Part shown: piece by piece, positions 62,414 through 64,000 of the stretch
Position numbering within the stretch: position 1 is the stretch's first letter
Layout: each line of letters starts with the position of its first letter
Assembly: GCF_003119115.1 (NCBI RefSeq)
Contig: NZ_CP022364.1
Coordinates: forward strand, 2,928,001-2,992,000
Direction: 5' to 3'
Length of the DNA: 64,000 bases
DNA from: Azospirillum sp. TSH58
GTDB taxonomy: Bacteria; Pseudomonadota; Alphaproteobacteria; Azospirillales; Azospirillaceae
Notes under the pieces: generated by a model
Database searches by the model: none
The model's input: the letters and a program-made list of their open reading frames with translations, nothing else
Told to the model about the DNA's origin: nothing
Program-made: the position numbers and the translations under genes

Positions 62414-62791
62414 CGCGTTCTGCGCTGTAGGGGTGTCCGAGTGGCAGGGGAAAGCCAGAGCCACGCCAGCGGTCACCGGAGGCGCGCGGAAGGGGTATCC
62501 AGGGCTCGGGACAGCGTGCGGGTCCTTCCGAGAGGGCGAAGACCCGGGGGCAGCACCCGCCCCATGTCGCGAGGATTTTCCGGCCCTGGGTTCAATGAAA
62601 CCACAAGGTTTCGAAACCGCCGGCCGATGACAACCCATTGACTCTGCGTGTGAAACAGCCCGTGCGCCACGGCGCGGCAGTTTCCAAGGCCGCGGTTTCC
62701 TAGCGAAAGCAGCAAAAACAGTTTCGTTGACCCGTTCTTTGAGAAGCGTTACGTCTGAACCAGATTAGGACTCCAGACCTGAGGGGATGAC
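62414..62791. other. 378-bp region containing the second cos-like element
   Basis: No gene is seen. It contains the second cos-like copy (62516-62602), a GAAACC-ACAA-GGTTTC hairpin at about 62596-62612, two GTTTCC sites (62680, 62695) and a GTTTCG (62720). The 60 bases before the MerR-like ATG are AT-richer and may include a promoter. Confidence 0.6.
62516..62602. repeat. cos-like element, copy 2
   Basis: An 87-base element almost the same as 55054-55139. It differs in about ten positions and one indel, with the 49-base core differing at one base. Two GTTTCC sites follow. It lies at the end of the second replication module and upstream of the capsid gene rather than a terminase gene. Confidence 0.7.
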
Positions 62792-63277
62792 ATGGACCCG
62801 ACCCAGACTTTCACCGCCGGACAGGTCGAGGACCTGACCGGCCTTTCCTCCGAAACTTTGCGCGTTTGGCGCCGTCGCGGCTTCATCCCGCCGAACCCGG
62901 GCGGTGGGTGGGCGCGGTACACCTTCAGCTCCGTCGTTCTGATCGGCGTTCTTCAGGACCTGACCGCGAACCACCGCCTCGACGTCAGTGAGGCGCATGA
63001 CAAGTTCGTGCGCGGCGCTGGAGGGATCTACATCCGTGAGGCTGCGGACGCGGCCCTGAACGGCCAGCCGGACATGTGGGTGGCGGTGCTGACCGGCGAC
63101 GTGGACGAACACGACGGACGGGCCTGGACCGTCACGACGACCGACAACCCGGCGACGATCTTCACCGGCATGCAGTCGCCGCGCAGCGTCGTGGCGGTGA
63201 ACGTTGGCGATGTCGCCCGCAAGGTCCTGGCCCGCATCGAGCGGGTGGAGGGCAGCGACGATGACGACGCCGAATAA
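62792..63277 (+). CDS. MerR-like HTH protein between cos copy 2 and the capsid gene
   Basis: A 161-residue protein with an N-terminal MerR-type helix-turn-helix (QVEDLTGLSSETLRVWRRRG; PNPGGGWARYTFSSVVLIGV) and a beta-rich C-terminal part (WTVTTTDNPATIFTGMQSPR). It overlaps the protease/capsid gene by 17 bases. It is either a late regulator or a regulator that arrived with the second module. Confidence 0.75.
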   Translation: MDPTQTFTAGQVEDLTGLSSETLRVWRRRGFIPPNPGGGWARYTFSSVVLIGVLQDLTANHRLDVSEAHDKFVRGAGGIYIREAADAALNGQPDMWVAVLTGDVDEHDGRAWTVTTTDNPATIFTGMQSPRSVVAVNVGDVARKVLARIERVEGSDDDDAE

Positions 63278-64000
63278 CGACCCGGCCAGCGCCGTCAGCA
63301 CGCGGGCCGGGTCGCTGGCGCCGTCCACCTTCAACGCCGACCGGCGCGAGGTAGAGGTGACCGCTTCCTCCGGCGCCGACGTGCGGCGCGTGGGCATGCG
63401 GCCGGATGCGACTTGGGGTGCCTGGAGGGAACGCCTCGACGTTGCCGGGGTGGATCTCTCCCGCTTTACCGGCGCGTCCGTCCTTCGCGACCATCGGCCG
63501 TCCACCGATGCCGTTGTCGGTTCGGTTCTCAGCGCGCGGAAGTCCGGCGGAGAACTCCGCGCCATGCTGACCTTCGATACGACCGACGCGGGCGAGCTGG
63601 CGTTTCAGCAGGTTCAGCAGGGCTCAATCCGCCAAGTCTCGCTGGGCTACTTCGTGCAGGAATGGGCCGCTGGCCCCTCCGACGACATCGCCGAGCCGCT
63701 GTTCATCGCGCGGCGCTGGCAGCCCGTCGAAATCTCCATCGTCGCAATCGGCGCCGATCCTGCGGCGCGCACCCGAAGTGTAGAGGGAATCACCATGACC
63801 ACCCAGACCACCCCGGCGCCGCAGCACCAGCCCGCTCCCGCCACGGACAGCCGTGCGGAGCTGCTCGACCACATCCTGTCGCGGGCGACCTGCCCGCAGC
63901 TCGCGCTTCCGCCCGACATGGTTCAGCGCGCGGCGGCGGACCCGAGCATGACGATCCAGCGCTTCAACGAGATGGTGGTCGATCACGTCGCCGCCCAGCC
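63261..64000 (+). CDS. Prohead protease/major capsid protein fusion, 5' part
   Basis: The frame from the ATG at 63261 runs off the window. The HK97-type protease domain is clear: catalytic His in SVLRDHRPSTDAVVG, Ser in IRQVSLGYFV, and WQPVEISIVAIGADPAARTR. After about residue 178 it continues into MTTQTTPAPQHQPAPA and RAELLDHILSRATCPQLALP. This fits the protease-capsid fusion found in several phages, where the N-terminal part is cut off during assembly. An internal ATG at 63795 could start a separate capsid gene. Confidence 0.88.
   Translation, partial: MTTPNNDPASAVSTRAGSLAPSTFNADRREVEVTASSGADVRRVGMRPDATWGAWRERLDVAGVDLSRFTGASVLRDHRPSTDAVVGSVLSARKSGGELRAMLTFDTTDAGELAFQQVQQGSIRQVSLGYFVQEWAAGPSDDIAEPLFIARRWQPVEISIVAIGADPAARTRSVEGITMTTQTTPAPQHQPAPATDSRAELLDHILSRATCPQLALPPDMVQRAAADPSMTIQRFNEMVVDHVAAQ

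Noticed and set aside
61763..62638. Minus-strand 291-codon frame sharing a C-terminus-like segment with a frame near 55 kb
   Set aside because: The shared peptide comes from the duplicated cos-like DNA element read on the reverse strand, not from a protein family.

Overview
The window reads as a high-GC alphaproteobacterial chromosome, most like Rhodospirillales and probably Azospirillum (inference). Grounds: MucR/Ros-type regulator, CBP3-type cytochrome chaperone, K+-independent proton-pyrophosphatase, GcrA-like protein and strongly G/C-ending codons. There are two halves: a conserved core region (1-18,265) and a large lambdoid prophage entered at a tRNA-Pro gene (from about 18,266 to beyond the right end).

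Core region. A partial ferritin-like DUF892 gene, a DUF6898-type gene, a small secreted protein and a MucR regulator are followed by rpiB, glyA, nrdR, ribD, ribE, ribBA, ribH, nusB, thiL, a FliL-like membrane protein and hppA. Then come bamE (reverse), a CBP3-type chaperone, yceD, rpmF, plsX, fabH, ihfA, a MerR-like regulator and tRNA-Pro(GGG). The themes are one-carbon and riboflavin metabolism, fatty acid/phospholipid synthesis and envelope assembly.

Prophage, leftward arm (36,587 down to 18,223). Nearly every gene is on the minus strand, many with ATGA-type overlaps, so this looks like one long early operon. It holds small unknown genes, an XRE regulator, a DUF5131 protein, a DnaQ-like exonuclease, a Cas4-like PD-(D/E)XK nuclease, RecT, an SbcC-like ATPase, a C5-cytosine methyltransferase with eight internal repeats, an excisionase-like protein and the tyrosine integrase. 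A lambda-like switch (repressor 36,823-37,155 and Cro-like gene 37,305-37,550) has three TCACC-N5-GGTGA operators between the divergent genes and two more in front of the leftward operon.

Prophage, rightward arm (37,305-48,532). It carries a GcrA-like protein, RusA-like resolvase, DEAD-box helicase, PD-(D/E)XK-like protein, DndC/PAPS-reductase-like protein, GNAT, DUF1376 replication protein with its putative loader, and a candidate late regulator. A lower-GC cargo block (48,533-52,900) follows, with a CoiA-like protein, an amber-interrupted gene and an apparent secreted cassette of serine protease, lipoprotein and small exported protein.

Packaging and head region. Ten 14-bp palindromes at 22-bp pitch (54,244-54,519) precede a cos-like element, terminase small and large subunits, gpW and a portal gene that stops after 210 codons. 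At that point a second early-type module begins (60,164-63,260): terminator, 11-bp repeats, HTH protein, O-like replication protein with five iterons inside its gene, a loader-like protein, a second copy of the cos-like element and a MerR-like protein. A prohead protease/major capsid fusion then runs off the end. The duplicated replication and cos modules and the broken portal suggest a hybrid of two phages, or a satellite-like element inserted in the head operon. All functional statements are from sequence reading alone; no database search was run.
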